64,000 bases of DNA. It comes from Thermomonas beijingensis. Lineage in GTDB: Bacteria; Pseudomonadota; Gammaproteobacteria; Xanthomonadales; Xanthomonadaceae. Positions 52,480 to 61,710 of this stretch are shown piece after piece. Position numbers and translations under genes: made by a program. The stretch lies in assembly GCF_020034655.1 (NCBI RefSeq), contig NZ_JAIQDJ010000011.1:1-64000 (forward strand), read 5' to 3'. Under the pieces are notes generated by a model. The model made no database searches, was not told where the DNA came from, and saw only the letters and a program-made list of their open reading frames with translations. Position 1 is the first letter of the stretch, and each line of letters begins with the position of its first letter.

Positions 52480-53202
52480 TTAGAACCGTTCCCCCACCGG
52501 CAGGTAGCGCCACAGGCCCACCGGCATTTTGGCCAGTGCAACCTTGCCGATGCGCAGGCGGCGGATGGCCACCACGTCCAGCCCCACTTGTGCGCACATA
52601 TCCCGCAACTGTCCGCCTTGTACGCCCTTGAGGGCAAACCGCAGGCGAATTTCGTTTTGCCAGCTCACCTTGCAGGGCGGCAGTGCGCGGCCGTTGTAAT
52701 GCAGGCCATGGTTGAGTTTGCGCAGCCCGTACGGGGCGATGTTGCCGCTGACTTCCACCACGAATTCCTGTTCGATCGCGTCGCCGTCTTCGGTCAATCG
52801 CCGCCACACGCGGCCATCCTGGGTCAGCACCATCAGGCCGCTGGCTTCGGCATCCAGCGGCACCAATGGCGTCAGCCGTTGGAAGTGGCGTTCCAGCACG
52901 CGCACGCCGGACGGGTCTTCGGGCCAGTGGTTGCCCGCCTGCACCAGAGCGGCGGCCATGTTGCGGCCGCTGATGGTGTCGTAGCCGGCAGGCTTGTGCA
53001 GCAGCACGGTGGCCGGTTCAATGGCCTCCAATTGCGCGGCGGCATCCAGCACCACGGTATTGCCCAGCACCGGTAGCGCCGGGTCTTCGCTGACGCGGCC
53101 ATCCACCGACACCCAGCCATTCTTGATGTATTGCTCGGCTTCGATCCGCGAACAATGGGCCAGGTCGGCCACGTATTTGGCCAGTCGAATGGGAGTGGGC
53201 AT
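52480..53202 (-). CDS. RsuA/RluF-family pseudouridine synthase
   Basis: ATG 53202 gives 240 residues. An S4 RNA-binding domain comes first (MPTPIRLAKYVADLAHCSRI, GWVSVDGRV), then the synthase fold with the catalytic Asp in PLVPLDAEASGLMVLTQDG and VQGGQLRDMCAQVGLDVVAI near the end. The last motif resembles RluF, which modifies U2604 of 23S rRNA, but the Xanthomonas branch is less studied and RsuA or RluE is possible. It is divergent from the RIO-kinase gene with a 129-bp shared gap. Confidence 0.85.
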   Translation of the reverse strand: MPTPIRLAKYVADLAHCSRIEAEQYIKNGWVSVDGRVSEDPALPVLGNTVVLDAAAQLEAIEPATVLLHKPAGYDTISGRNMAAALVQAGNHWPEDPSGVRVLERHFQRLTPLVPLDAEASGLMVLTQDGRVWRRLTEDGDAIEQEFVVEVSGNIAPYGLRKLNHGLHYNGRALPPCKVSWQNEIRLRFALKGVQGGQLRDMCAQVGLDVVAIRRLRIGKVALAKMPVGLWRYLPVGERF

Positions 53203-53331
53203 GCAGGTTCTCGGGTGACTGGCGCGTGATTCAGGACAGGCAGTGTAGCGATCAGGCACTCTATTGCTGCAACCCTTCGCTGGCGCACAGGGTTTTCCGG
53301 CCTGCGCCTTACTCTTGAACTTCGAGATGGC

Positions 53332-54189
53332 ATGAAAACTCCCACCGGCCTGCAACCCTTGATCGACGATGGCGTGATCGATGCGGTGCTGCGGCCCTTG
53401 AAAAGCGGCAAGGAAGCGGCGGTCTATGTGGTGCGCGCGGGCGATCAGATCCGTTGCGCCAAGGTCTACAAAGACATGGCGCAGCGCAGTTTCCAGCAGC
53501 GCGTGCAATATCAGGAAGGACGCAAGGTACGCGGCAGCCGCGAGGCGCGCGCGATTGGCAAGGCCAGCAAATACGGCCGCAAGCAGCAGGAAACCGCCTG
53601 GAAGAACACCGAGGTGGACGCGCTGTACCAGTTGCGCGATGCCGGTGTGCGCGTGCCCGAGCCCTACGGCTATTTCCACGGCGTATTGGTGATGCAACTG
53701 ATAGTGGATGCCGATGGACATTCGGCACCGCGGCTGGGTGAAGTGGAGCTGTCGCACGCCCAAGCCTGCGACTTTCATCGTTGCCTGATGCGGCAAGTGG
53801 TGAACATGCTCTGCGTGGGGCTGATTCACGGCGATTTGTCGGAATACAACGTACTGGTGGGTCCCGACGGCCCCGTGATCATCGATTTCCCGCAGGTGGT
53901 CAGCGCCGCCGGCAACAATGCATCGCGCAGCATGCTGCTGCGCGATGTCAACAACCTTACCGCCAGTTTGGGTGCGTGGGCGCCGGAGCTGCTGGATACA
54001 TGGTACGGCGAAGAGATGTGGGCGTTGTACGAGGCCGGTGAATTGCACCCGGACACCGAATTGACCGGTACGTTCGTGCACGACACCACCAAGCCAGACC
54101 TGGAGGGGGTGCGGCATGCCATCAACGATGCGCGTGAAGAAGCCCTAATTCGCCAACAAGGCCGCGAAGCGGCGGCCGAGATGGACTGA
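53332..54189 (+). CDS. RIO1-family serine/protein kinase
   Basis: The 285-residue protein matches bacterial RIO kinases. The nucleotide loop is PLKSGKEAAVYVV, with Lys44 in RCAKVYKD. The catalytic loop is LIHGDLSEYNVL (Asp168, Asn173), and the metal-binding Asp185 is in IIDFPQVV. No activation segment, as in RIO proteins. In archaea and eukaryotes RIO1 acts in small-subunit maturation; bacterial members are linked to ribosome function but targets are poorly known. Divergent from an rRNA pseudouridine synthase, which fits a ribosome theme. Confidence 0.9.
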   Translation: MKTPTGLQPLIDDGVIDAVLRPLKSGKEAAVYVVRAGDQIRCAKVYKDMAQRSFQQRVQYQEGRKVRGSREARAIGKASKYGRKQQETAWKNTEVDALYQLRDAGVRVPEPYGYFHGVLVMQLIVDADGHSAPRLGEVELSHAQACDFHRCLMRQVVNMLCVGLIHGDLSEYNVLVGPDGPVIIDFPQVVSAAGNNASRSMLLRDVNNLTASLGAWAPELLDTWYGEEMWALYEAGELHPDTELTGTFVHDTTKPDLEGVRHAINDAREEALIRQQGREAAAEMD

Positions 54190-54264
54190 TGTCCGCTGGC
54201 GTAGCCAGATGAGGTTGAAATCGAACACGCACAAGCCCCCCCTGCATACGAGGACGCAACAGGC

Positions 54265-54600
54265 ATGACAACAGCACCAGCAGCATCGACAACAACTTGG
54301 GCAGGCAAGGCATTTGCAGCGATTGCCTTGATCGAAGCCTTCACCTGGGCCGGCCTGTTGGCAGGCATGTATTTGAAGTACGGCAGCGGCAGCACGGATC
54401 TGGGCGTGTGGTTGTTTGGCCGCCTGCATGGGCTGGCCTTTATCGGTTATGTGGTGGTTGCCCTTGTTGCCGGGACACAATTGCGCTGGCCGCTGTGGGC
54501 GCTGCTGTTGGCCTTGTTCGCGGCGATACCCCCGTTGTTCACGCTGCCGTTGGAGTTGTGGTATCGCAAGCGCGGCTTGCTGGCGCCGCGGTCGGCATAG
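54265..54600 (+). CDS. DUF3817-family integral membrane protein
   Basis: The 111-residue protein has three hydrophobic segments (AFAAIALIEAFTWAGLLAGM, LHGLAFIGYVVVALVAGTQ and WALLLALFAAIPPLFTLPLE) and the family pattern GRLHGLAF with a charged C-terminus. DUF3817 proteins are small cytoplasmic-membrane proteins of unknown function, often near transporters. It follows the RIO kinase by 75 bases and may be co-transcribed. Ends 15 bases from the convergent lipase gene. Confidence 0.85.
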   Translation: MTTAPAASTTTWAGKAFAAIALIEAFTWAGLLAGMYLKYGSGSTDLGVWLFGRLHGLAFIGYVVVALVAGTQLRWPLWALLLALFAAIPPLFTLPLELWYRKRGLLAPRSA

Positions 54601-54615
54601 ACCAGCGGCAAAGCA

Positions 54616-56142
54616 TCACACCCATGCCGCCAGGGAGACCACCAGTTCCGCTTGGAAGCCCTTGGTCGAGGCCAACGGAATGCTGAATTGGGTTGCAGAT
54701 GCCATGTTGACGCTGGCGGCATGGCTGCCGAGGCTGGCCAATGCCGTGGCCGATTTTTTATCGGTGGCCCAATGATCACCGGTTAGCACATAGCGCAACG
54801 CCCACTGGCCGTTGTCCTCGCGTTTGGCAAACAACACCACGGTATCGCGGAACAGGTATTCGCCCGGGATATGCTGTTTCAGGAACAGTACACCATCGAT
54901 TTCATAACCGGCATTCAACACTGCCAGGTCGATTGAAAACGCGACTTCACTGCCCGCCAGAATTTTCGAGCTGTCCAGGAACACGGAAAACAGGGTTGGC
55001 GAGCGCGCATCCGGCATCAGGTTGCCAGCAGCATCAAACAGCTCGTCATACTGGCGGCGTACCGCGCTTTCCTGTGCCTTGTTGCGCGCCGTCAGTTCGT
55101 AGGTGTAGGCCCCGCGTGGGGCAACCGTAGTCTCGATGTAGTAGGCGGTTTGGATGTGCTTGCCTTGTTTGCGCGCACGTTCGACCTCCGGTGGAAAGGG
55201 CAGGGCTTTGAACTGCAACCGGCCAGTGGCAGCCATGTCCCCGAAGAGGAAGCGCACCAGATTCTGGTAGCCCTCCTCGGAATTGACAATGCCGAAAAAT
55301 CCGCTGTGGCTGCGGTTGACGAATGCGCGCGGACAACCCGCCACATACGCATTCTCGATTTTCACCAAGCCATCGCTCATTTGTCCTACCGCCATCGACG
55401 ACAGGCCATGTGCCACGGCGTAGTCGCGGCTATTGGTGCCGATCAGGCAAAACAGCCGCGCCGCGGGGAAGCCTGAATTGCCCAGCGTGTTGACCTGATC
55501 GGGCGCGGTCTGCAAATACTCGGCCATGCGCGGGCGGCTGAAGTTGTCCATGTCATTCATCGACAAGAAGCTGGGCACATTCATTCCGCCCAATTCGATG
55601 CCGTTATGCGGCGTGGCATAGGTGAACACCTTGTCCACCAGGCCACGAATTTCAGCGCTGGCCACGTCCTGGTTTTGCAACAGGCAACGGCAAATCAACC
55701 CGCCCATCGAGTGTGCAACCAGATACACCTTGAACGCTTTGCGCGCCTCGGTATCGTCGCCACATACGCTGTCACGCAAACGTGCAATGCGTTGCCCCAG
55801 CGCCGCGGCAGCTTCCGGGATGGACGGAGTCTTGCCATTGCCAAATGCAGGGTCGGCCTCATCGTAATAGCGGTGGATGACCAAGCTACGCGCCGGCAGC
55901 TTGTCGGCTTGTTCGGCACCGGCGGCATAGACGTCGCGGTAGTTGTAGTCCTTCATCAATCGCACCAACGGCGATTCGAAGACAAACTTGACGATGCTGC
56001 CATCCTGCGCCTGCCGCACCTTGGTCGAACCAGCCTCGAACCCCATATATGGCGTCGAGGTGGTCTGCACGATTTCATCGCGCGTCATCGCGTAACCGCG
56101 CACGTAGATGATCGGAAAAAACGGGCGTTCAAGCTTGGCCAT
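54616..56142 (-). CDS. Alpha/beta-hydrolase lipase or esterase without signal peptide
   Basis: The start at ATG 56142 gives 508 residues (ATG 56151 is possible). The first strand is PFFPIIYVRGYAMTRDEIVQ, and the nucleophile elbow is YLVAHSMGGLICRC (Ser145) followed by FTYATPHNGIELGG. The C-terminal half (about 340-508) is a beta-rich domain, TAYYIETTVAPRGAYTYELT and LFSVFLDSSKILAGSEVAFS, not part of the core fold. No signal peptide or lipobox. Co-directional with, and 86 bp after, an Asp-zincin peptidase gene, so the pair may be delivered effectors or intracellular lipid/protein degraders. Substrate unknown. Confidence 0.82.
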   Translation of the reverse strand: MAKLERPFFPIIYVRGYAMTRDEIVQTTSTPYMGFEAGSTKVRQAQDGSIVKFVFESPLVRLMKDYNYRDVYAAGAEQADKLPARSLVIHRYYDEADPAFGNGKTPSIPEAAAALGQRIARLRDSVCGDDTEARKAFKVYLVAHSMGGLICRCLLQNQDVASAEIRGLVDKVFTYATPHNGIELGGMNVPSFLSMNDMDNFSRPRMAEYLQTAPDQVNTLGNSGFPAARLFCLIGTNSRDYAVAHGLSSMAVGQMSDGLVKIENAYVAGCPRAFVNRSHSGFFGIVNSEEGYQNLVRFLFGDMAATGRLQFKALPFPPEVERARKQGKHIQTAYYIETTVAPRGAYTYELTARNKAQESAVRRQYDELFDAAGNLMPDARSPTLFSVFLDSSKILAGSEVAFSIDLAVLNAGYEIDGVLFLKQHIPGEYLFRDTVVLFAKREDNGQWALRYVLTGDHWATDKKSATALASLGSHAASVNMASATQFSIPLASTKGFQAELVVSLAAWV

Positions 56143-56228
56143 GACGGGCATCCATGCATGCGGTGAGGGTTGCGATCGACCTTGCAATGCCATTGGCGAG
56201 GCATTGCAAGGCCTGCATTGTCGGCAGG

Positions 56229-56816
56229 TCAGCCCTGACTGCGAAACTCCTCCACGAAATAGCCCCAGCAATCAGCGGTTTTCTTGGCAATGGCGGGGGT
56301 ACGGGCGGCGGTGACTTCGCACATGGGCACGCCATAAGCATCGTCATCGGTGTTCAGGAACAGATGCGTGCACTCATGCACCATGGTCTGGAATTTACTG
56401 TCTGCCGGGCGTTTGAATGGCCGATAGAGTGGCGATGAATTCCAGCTCAAATTGAGAATGATGCGGAAATTCTGACCTTCGGCCTGGCTCATCGGTTTCT
56501 GCCCATCGGTGAAATCCTGCCAGCCATCCAACGGCATTTTTGCCGCCGCAAATTCGCCACCACAGCGCTTTTGCAGCTTCGAAAAATGCACGTCGATGGG
56601 CTTGACATTGATCATGCTGGCCAGCATCGACAACTTCGGCCCCAGCTCACTCATCCATTGGTTGCTGTCATCCCCGAACCATTTCTTGCTTTCAGCGCGT
56701 CCACCGCCTTGCTGGATCTTCATGGCAGCACCACGCAAGGTTCCAATGATGGTGGGCTGCAGATTTATCAAGATTTGTTGATCGGCCGGGCCAAGTCCAG
56801 AACAGTTGAATCCCAT
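56229..56816 (-). CDS. M35-type Asp-zincin metallopeptidase (deuterolysin/lysine-specific family)
   Basis: ATG 56816 with a strong AAGGAG gives 195 residues. The zinc motif is HECTH (147-151) and the third ligand motif NTDDDAYG (155-162) fits GTxDxxYG of Asp-zincins, with Asp158 the ligand. It has no signal peptide or pro-region, unlike fungal deuterolysins, and is shorter. Bacterial members of this Aspzincin_M35_2 group occur next to secretion-system or toxin genes. It is the first gene of a likely two-gene unit with the lipase. No immunity-like gene was noticed. A divergent gap of 293 bp to deoC contains no gene. Confidence 0.85.
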   Translation of the reverse strand: MGFNCSGLGPADQQILINLQPTIIGTLRGAAMKIQQGGGRAESKKWFGDDSNQWMSELGPKLSMLASMINVKPIDVHFSKLQKRCGGEFAAAKMPLDGWQDFTDGQKPMSQAEGQNFRIILNLSWNSSPLYRPFKRPADSKFQTMVHECTHLFLNTDDDAYGVPMCEVTAARTPAIAKKTADCWGYFVEEFRSQG

Positions 56817-57109
56817 CGGTGTACTCCTTAAATGTCGGGGGAATCGGCATGCATCCGCTGGACCGATACCGGTCGCTGCGATTGCGGGGCGCAAGTCCGG
56901 AACTCCGGAATGCATTGCCGTACCGGGGTTAACGCAGGCATCGGTGGCGAGCGGACAGCGATGGCTTCGTGAATGGGGAGTCGTTGCGGCACCCGGCATT
57001 GCGCCAGCAGCGGGTGGGCGGGTGAACCTGCGTGAATTTGTCCCAAATCAAGACTTGCCAGTCGGCAACTGCTTACGCTGGCGCACTCGCCAGTCTCGAG
57101 TGTTCGTTC

Positions 57110-57841
57110 ATGCCGCAATCACTCCTTGCCAGCCGCTTGCTGGCGCTGTTGGACCTCACCAGTTTGGGGGAGGACGATAGTCCGATCAGGATTCGCGCCC
57201 TGTGTGCATCGGCGTGCACACCGTATGGCCAGCCTGCGGCGGTGTGCGTGTACCCCGAGCACGTCACCAGTGCGCGTGAAGCATTGGCCGGGACACCGAT
57301 CAAGATTGCCAGCGTGGTGAACTTTCCGGAAGGTGGCGATGACCCGCAGCGGGTGCATCGGGAAACCCGTCGTGCGGTTGCGGCTGGTGCCGATGAAATC
57401 GACATGGTATTGGCGTGGCGGGCGTTGAGGGCAGGCGATGCCGCGCGTGCCAAAGCGGGTGTGGAGGCCTGCCGGCAAGCCTGCGGAACCGGCATCACCT
57501 TGAAATTGATTTTGGAAACCGGCGAGTTGGCCAGCCCTGCATTGATCCGCGATGCAAGCGCGATCGGGTTGGATGCAGGGGTGGATTTCCTCAAAACATC
57601 CACCGGCAAAGTGCCAGTCAATGCCACGTTGCCGGCAGCCACATTGATGCTGGATGCGATTGCCGAGCGTGGCGGGCAGTGTGGGCTCAAGGTTGCCGGG
57701 GGGATTCGCACGCTGGGCGAAGCGCAGCAGTATTTGGCGTTGGTCGATGCCAAACTGGGATCGGCTTGGGCAGCTCCGATGCGCTTTCGGATCGGTGCCA
57801 GTGCGTTGTTTGATGCCATCGTGGCAGAGTTGGGGCACTGA
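57110..57841 (+). CDS. deoC: Deoxyribose-phosphate aldolase
   Basis: The 243-residue class I aldolase has VCVYPEHVTSAREAL, IASVVNFPEGGDD, and the Schiff-base lysine in DFLKTSTGKVP with AGGIRTLGEAQ at the C-terminal side. It cleaves deoxyribose 5-phosphate to acetaldehyde and glyceraldehyde 3-phosphate. Two bases separate it from deoB, and deoB overlaps deoD, so the three form one nucleoside-catabolic operon. ATG 57110 begins MPQSLLASRLLALLDL, a good family start. Confidence 0.93.
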   Translation: MPQSLLASRLLALLDLTSLGEDDSPIRIRALCASACTPYGQPAAVCVYPEHVTSAREALAGTPIKIASVVNFPEGGDDPQRVHRETRRAVAAGADEIDMVLAWRALRAGDAARAKAGVEACRQACGTGITLKLILETGELASPALIRDASAIGLDAGVDFLKTSTGKVPVNATLPAATLMLDAIAERGGQCGLKVAGGIRTLGEAQQYLALVDAKLGSAWAAPMRFRIGASALFDAIVAELGH

Positions 57842-57843
57842 GC

Positions 57844-59058
57844 ATGGCGCGTGCGATTTGGCTGGTACTGGATTCGCTGGGGATTGGCCATGCCCCGGAT
57901 GCGGATGCATACGGCGACGCAGGTGCCGATACTTTCGGGCATATCGCAGCGGCGTGTGCGGCGGCACCGCGTGGGCCGTTGCAGCTGCCTAATCTCACAC
58001 GGTTGGGCTTGCCAGCGGCGCATGCCTTGGCTGGCGGGCAGGTGGCTGCGGTGTTTGCTGCAGCGCCTGCACCGGTCGCGCTGTGGGGCTGCATGGCCGA
58101 GCAGGCCTGCGGCAAGGACACGCCGTCGGGGCATTGGGAAAGCGCGGGCGTGGTGTTGGATCGCCCATTCGGTGTGTTTGATGCGCCGCAAAACAGCTTC
58201 CCGCCCGAGTTGTTGGCGGCATTGGTGGACGCTGCGCAACTGCCCGGCGTGTTGGGCAACTGCCACGCGTCGGGTACTGAAATTCTTGATCGACTGGGGG
58301 CCGAACACATCGCCACCGGCAAGCCGATTGTGTACACATCGGCCGATTCGGTGTTTCAAATTGCAGCGCACGAGCAGGGTTTCGGCTTACAGCGGCTGCT
58401 GACGCTATGTGAATTGGCGCGCGCCCTGCTGGCGCCGTACAACATAGGGCGTGTCATTGCCCGTCCGTTTATCGGCGCTGCCGCAACCGGTTTCCAGCGC
58501 ACCGGCAACCGCCGTGACTATGCACTACCTCCGCCGGCACCCACGCTGTTGGATGCCGTGCGTGCCGCAGGCGGCGAGGTGATTGCGGTCGGCAAAATCT
58601 CGGATATTTTTGCGGCGCAAGGGGTTGGCCGTAGCGTGCATGCCAGTGGTCATGATGCATTGTTTGATGCCACCCTTGACGCGTTGACGCAAGCGGGCGA
58701 TGGGGCATTGATTGCCACCAATTTCGTCGACTTCGATAGCGTGTACGGGCATCGCCGCGATGTTTTTGGCTATGCCGCCGCGCTGGAGCACTTCGATGCG
58801 CGTCTGCCGCAATTACTCGAGCACCTGCGCGCCGATGACCTGTTGCTGCTCAGTGCCGACCACGGCTGCGATCCCACATGGCCGGGCAGTGATCACACCC
58901 GCGAGCAAGTACCGCTGCTGGCGTATAGCCCCGGGCTGGCTCCGCGTGCACTTGGCAAGCGGTCGAGTTTTGCCGATTTGGGCCAAGGCATTGCCACCCA
59001 TCTGGGCTTGTCGGCGTTATCGGCAGGCCGCTGTTTCTTGACAAGTCAAGCCGCATGA
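57844..59058 (+). CDS. deoB: Phosphopentomutase
   Basis: The 404-residue alkaline-phosphatase-superfamily protein has ligand motifs VLDSLGIGHAPDADAYGD at the N-terminus, SGHWESAGVV, and SADHGCDPTWPGSDHTREQV near the end (metal-binding Asp and His). It interconverts ribose/deoxyribose 1- and 5-phosphates, linking DeoD to DeoC. Length is normal. It begins two bases after deoC, and its stop overlaps the deoD start. Confidence 0.95.
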   Translation: MARAIWLVLDSLGIGHAPDADAYGDAGADTFGHIAAACAAAPRGPLQLPNLTRLGLPAAHALAGGQVAAVFAAAPAPVALWGCMAEQACGKDTPSGHWESAGVVLDRPFGVFDAPQNSFPPELLAALVDAAQLPGVLGNCHASGTEILDRLGAEHIATGKPIVYTSADSVFQIAAHEQGFGLQRLLTLCELARALLAPYNIGRVIARPFIGAAATGFQRTGNRRDYALPPPAPTLLDAVRAAGGEVIAVGKISDIFAAQGVGRSVHASGHDALFDATLDALTQAGDGALIATNFVDFDSVYGHRRDVFGYAAALEHFDARLPQLLEHLRADDLLLLSADHGCDPTWPGSDHTREQVPLLAYSPGLAPRALGKRSSFADLGQGIATHLGLSALSAGRCFLTSQAA

Positions 59059-59759
59059 CAACCCTGCACATCGAAGCCGAACCCGGCACCATCGCCGACA
59101 CCGTATTGCTGCCTGGCGATCCGCTGCGCGCCCGCTTTCTTGCTGGCGCCTTGCTTGCTGCACCTCATCAAATCAATGCGCGGCGCAACATGCTGGGCTA
59201 CACCGGCCAATACAATGGGCAGCGCGTGACCATCCTGGGGGGTGGCATGGGGATCCCCTCCACGGCCATCTACGTCACCGAGCTCGCCCGCGGTTTTGGG
59301 GTACGCACCATCATTCGCGTGGGCACTTGCGGCGGCATTGGTGATGTTGCGGTCGGCGATGTGTTGTTGGCGCAATCGGGCAGCACGGATTCTCGTTTCA
59401 ACCGCATGCAGTTTGGCGGCCATGATCTTTCGGCATGTGCCGATTTCGGGCTCCTGCAACGTGCCGTGCAGGCGGGTCAAGCGCAAGGCTTGTCCGTGCG
59501 TGTCGCCAATGTATTCAGTACCGATTGCTTTTACGACGGGGATCCGGAAATACTGAGACTGCTGCACAAGCACCGGATCTGCGGCATCGAAATGGAAACC
59601 GCCGGCCTGTACGGCCTGGCAATGCGGGAGGGCTTCCAAGCGCTGGCCATCCTCGCCGTCAGCGATCACCTGGAGACGGGCGCAACCATGCCGGCCATCG
59701 AACGTGAACAGGGCTTGGTACGCATTGCGAAATTGGCGTTGGCCAGCGCTATTCAATAG
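59055..59759 (+). CDS. deoD: Purine nucleoside phosphorylase DeoD-type
   Basis: The 234-residue hexameric-type enzyme has LLPGDPLRARFLAGALL, phosphate motif GGGMGIPSTAIYVTEL, VGTCGGIGDV and GIEMETAGLYGLA (substrate-binding Glu), with catalytic Asp in AVSDHLETG. It splits purine (deoxy)nucleosides with phosphate. The ATG overlaps the deoB stop (ATGA). Last gene of the operon; the methyltransferase gene converges 37 bases downstream. Confidence 0.95.
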   Translation: MTTLHIEAEPGTIADTVLLPGDPLRARFLAGALLAAPHQINARRNMLGYTGQYNGQRVTILGGGMGIPSTAIYVTELARGFGVRTIIRVGTCGGIGDVAVGDVLLAQSGSTDSRFNRMQFGGHDLSACADFGLLQRAVQAGQAQGLSVRVANVFSTDCFYDGDPEILRLLHKHRICGIEMETAGLYGLAMREGFQALAILAVSDHLETGATMPAIEREQGLVRIAKLALASAIQ

Positions 59760-59796
59760 GCGCCAGGCGCAGGTTGCCCGATATGGACTACACGTG

Positions 59797-60633
59797 TTAT
59801 TTGCGCACGGCAAGCACGCCATCCAACGCCAGTTCGGCGCGGAAGCCGGCGATCTGCAAGCGGCGTGCCACTTCGCGGGGCACGTCACGGCCGGAGGTCA
59901 GTTTGTTGGGGCTACCGGTGTAGTGGAATAATCGCCCACCGCGTTTGAGTACGCGAGCCAGTTGGTCGTAGAACGCTTGTGAATAAAGCTCGCCTGCGAT
60001 GCCAAATCGCGGCGGATCATGCAGTACGGCATCAAAGCTGGCATCAGGCATTCGGGTAATCGCCTCAGCTGCATCGGCATGGGTCAAGTGCAATCGGTCA
60101 TCGCTGTGGTCGGGGTCAGGTGACCACGGGTTAAGCGTGCGCAGCCACAGCACATCCTCGTTCTTTTCGAAGGATTGCATGCGGGCAACACCGGCATCCA
60201 GGCAGCAACGCGCGAAATAACCCAGCCCACCGCAGGTATCCAGCACGACTTTGCCTGCAGGTTGCACCAGCGCTACTTTGCGGCGCGCATCATCCAGCGG
60301 CGATTCCTTTGCGGTGGGCAGCATCTTGATGCCGTCGATTTCGAATGTCGGCACATTCCATTCGGTAGGTACCAATTTGATCAACTTGCCGGCATAGCGC
60401 GAAATGGGGGCAAACGCTTCGCCATCGAAGTAGTAAAGCGTGCGTTCTTTTGGTTTGCCGGGGTAGGGCAGGTGTTGCCCACGCCATTGCCAGCCTTCGG
60501 CATCCAAAGCCACGGTTTCCACGCTTCGACCCAGATCAAACGAACCTTGCCAGCAGTTGTTGCCGGCATCACGCGACGTCAATAGGGCAGTCGCGATGGA
60601 GTGAGTGAGTAGCGGGGTTGGCAGGTGGCGCAT
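59797..60633 (-). CDS. Class I SAM-dependent methyltransferase
   Basis: ATG 60633 gives 278 residues. An N-terminal domain (about 1-125, GWQWRGQHLPYPGKPKERTL) precedes a Rossmann domain with VVLDTCGGLGYFARCCLDAG, SFEKNEDVLWLRTLNPWSP and AVLHDPPRFGIAGELYSQ. The DPP motif is the (D/N)PPx signature of base- or amide-modifying methyltransferases of the RlmI/TrmN group. A target among RNA or protein is likely but not identified. It converges with deoD. Confidence 0.8.
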   Translation of the reverse strand: MRHLPTPLLTHSIATALLTSRDAGNNCWQGSFDLGRSVETVALDAEGWQWRGQHLPYPGKPKERTLYYFDGEAFAPISRYAGKLIKLVPTEWNVPTFEIDGIKMLPTAKESPLDDARRKVALVQPAGKVVLDTCGGLGYFARCCLDAGVARMQSFEKNEDVLWLRTLNPWSPDPDHSDDRLHLTHADAAEAITRMPDASFDAVLHDPPRFGIAGELYSQAFYDQLARVLKRGGRLFHYTGSPNKLTSGRDVPREVARRLQIAGFRAELALDGVLAVRK

Positions 60634-60757
60634 ATGCAAATGATACGGGGTGGTGGAGCACTTGCAGATGGATTATTTGCTGGAAGCGTCGCGCTGGGCG
60701 TGACCCAAGGTCGATTCCACTGGACAATAGGGGCATCTGGATCTGCACCGAGAGCTT

Positions 60758-61645
60758 ATGCGTGTCCTTCGTCTTGTTTTGATCGCCCTGATCGTGGCGG
60801 TCAGCACAATTGTTCATGTTCTTCCGTTGTTGCTGCTGGCATTGATCAAGGCCATGCTGCCATTGCCGCGCTTCCGCATTGCTTGCAACCCGCTGTTGAG
60901 CGGACTGGCCGAAAGCTGGATAGGGGTAAACAACTGGATGTGGACCCATCTCACCGATACCCGCCTGCAACTTTCCGGTGACAGCGGGTTTCACATGGGG
61001 GGGCACTATCTGGTGTTGGCCAATCACCAGAGCTGGGTGGACATTCTGACCTTGCAAAAAGCCTTCAACCGGCGCATTCCATTGCTGCGTTTTTTTCTGA
61101 AGCGGCAACTGTTTTGGGTGCCATTGCTGGGGCTGGCATGGTGGGCACTGGATTTCCCGTTCATGGGCCGCTACAGCCCCAAGCAAGTGGCCAGGAATCC
61201 GGCGCTGGCTGGCCGCGATATCGCTGCCACCCGGCGTGCGTGTGAGAAATTCAGTGCCATTCCGATTGCCATCATGAATTTTGTGGAAGGCACCCGGTTC
61301 ACGTCCGACAAGCATGCCAAACAAGACTCACCGTATCGGCATCTGCTCAAACCCAAATCGGGTGGGGTGGCCTTCGTGCTGGATGCGATGGGGCAGGGCT
61401 TGCATGCCATCTTGGATGTCAGCATCGCCTATCCTGCGGGCAAACCCGCCCTGCTGGATCTGTTGATGAACCGGATTCCTGTCGTGCGGGTGGATGTGCG
61501 CCAGCGCGAGATTCCGCAGGAATTCATTGGCGGCGACTACCAGAACGATCGCGAATTCCGTGTGCGTTTCCAACGCTGGATGAATACCGTGTGGCAGGAC
61601 AAAGATGCAAGGCTCGATCAATTGCTGGTTCAGTCTGCGACTTGA
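60758..61645 (+). CDS. PlsC-family 1-acyl-glycerol-3-phosphate acyltransferase (YihG-like)
   Basis: The 295-residue protein has an N-terminal membrane segment (LVLIALIVAVSTIVHVLPLL). The acyltransferase motif NHQSWVD (His90, Asp95) is followed by RFFLKRQLFWVPLLGLAWWA, FVEGTR and the phosphate-binding end. It acylates lysophosphatidic acid to phosphatidic acid at the membrane. The YihG branch is a second PlsC-like enzyme in gammaproteobacteria. Followed by a cytochrome b561 gene 65 bases downstream. Confidence 0.9.
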   Translation: MRVLRLVLIALIVAVSTIVHVLPLLLLALIKAMLPLPRFRIACNPLLSGLAESWIGVNNWMWTHLTDTRLQLSGDSGFHMGGHYLVLANHQSWVDILTLQKAFNRRIPLLRFFLKRQLFWVPLLGLAWWALDFPFMGRYSPKQVARNPALAGRDIAATRRACEKFSAIPIAIMNFVEGTRFTSDKHAKQDSPYRHLLKPKSGGVAFVLDAMGQGLHAILDVSIAYPAGKPALLDLLMNRIPVVRVDVRQREIPQEFIGGDYQNDREFRVRFQRWMNTVWQDKDARLDQLLVQSAT

Positions 61646-61710
61646 TCGGTGTCAACCATTTCCGCGTGACATCGCTCATGATCGAAATATTCCACCTTGG
61701 AGATCACCGT

